Part shown: piece after piece, positions 63,906-64,000 of the stretch
Numbering within the stretch: the stretch's first letter is position 1
How the letters are laid out: the number at the start of each line of letters is the position of its first letter
Origin: Daphnia pulex
Lineage: Eukaryota > Arthropoda > Branchiopoda > Diplostraca > Daphniidae
Assembly (NCBI RefSeq): GCF_021134715.1
Contig: NC_060023.1
Location: forward strand, 10,230,001 to 10,294,000
Reading direction: 5' to 3'
Length of the DNA stretch: 64,000 nt
Position numbers and translations under genes: made by a program
The notes under the pieces: model-generated
Told to the model about the DNA's origin: nothing
The model's input: only the letters and a program-made list of their open reading frames with translations
Database searches by the model: none

Positions 63906-64000
63906 TGTACTCCTTTGATCGCTTTATCCGATCAACGCCATGTTTTTAATCTTTTTCTCTCGTACCATAGTAACTAAAGGAAAATATTACCTAGAAAAGG

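Overview
This is animal nuclear DNA, most likely from a branchiopod crustacean such as Daphnia. The reasons are a typical arthropod gene set (including a Torso-like MACPF protein), many very short introns of about 60-80 nt with GT-AG borders, small intergenic gaps, and frequent homopolymer and dinucleotide runs. The organism call is inference. The gene calls come from spliced reading frames that I joined by hand with phase checks.

Layout: 1-7059 is non-coding flank, probably holding the 3' UTR of the first gene. From 7060 to 20170 (minus) lies the myosin phosphatase targeting subunit (MYPT/Mbs), with ankyrin repeats, two ROCK-type phosphorylation motifs and a leucine zipper. It has two alternative last exons and a possible internal start. 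A large unbroken 658-codon reading frame (11250-13226, minus) sits in one of its introns and is unidentified. A two-exon gene for an 86-residue, probably N-myristoylated protein follows at 22046-22380 (plus). INCENP is at 22662-26287 (minus). A gene-poor stretch holds a degenerate tRNA-like element. A RASL11/RERG-like small GTPase is at 28401-31898 (minus), a Torso-like protein at 32483-34600 (minus) and PWP1 at 35841-37755 (plus). A nine-cysteine TGF-beta-superfamily ligand is at 38243-39843 (minus).

After another gene-poor gap come the FMNL-type formin (42577-48124, minus), adenylate kinase 3 (49098-50044, plus), a REX1-B domain protein (50309-50897, minus) and Mediator subunit 19 (51856-52783, plus). 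The MADD/Rab3-GEP gene (53249 to about 63905, minus) continues off the right edge, where the N-terminal part of its uDENN domain must lie.

The genes are unrelated housekeeping, cytoskeletal and signalling genes, not an operon or a mobile island. Two weak thematic links exist. MYPT and FMNL both act on actomyosin, and INCENP is a chromosomal passenger. I see no CRISPR array, rRNA, intact tRNA or intact transposon. The observations most worth following up are the nested 658-residue reading frame, the paired alternative C-terminal exons of MYPT, the overlapping uORF on the small lipidated protein, the GC-AG intron with a tandem repeat in PWP1, and the two stop-free, multiple-of-three introns in MADD.
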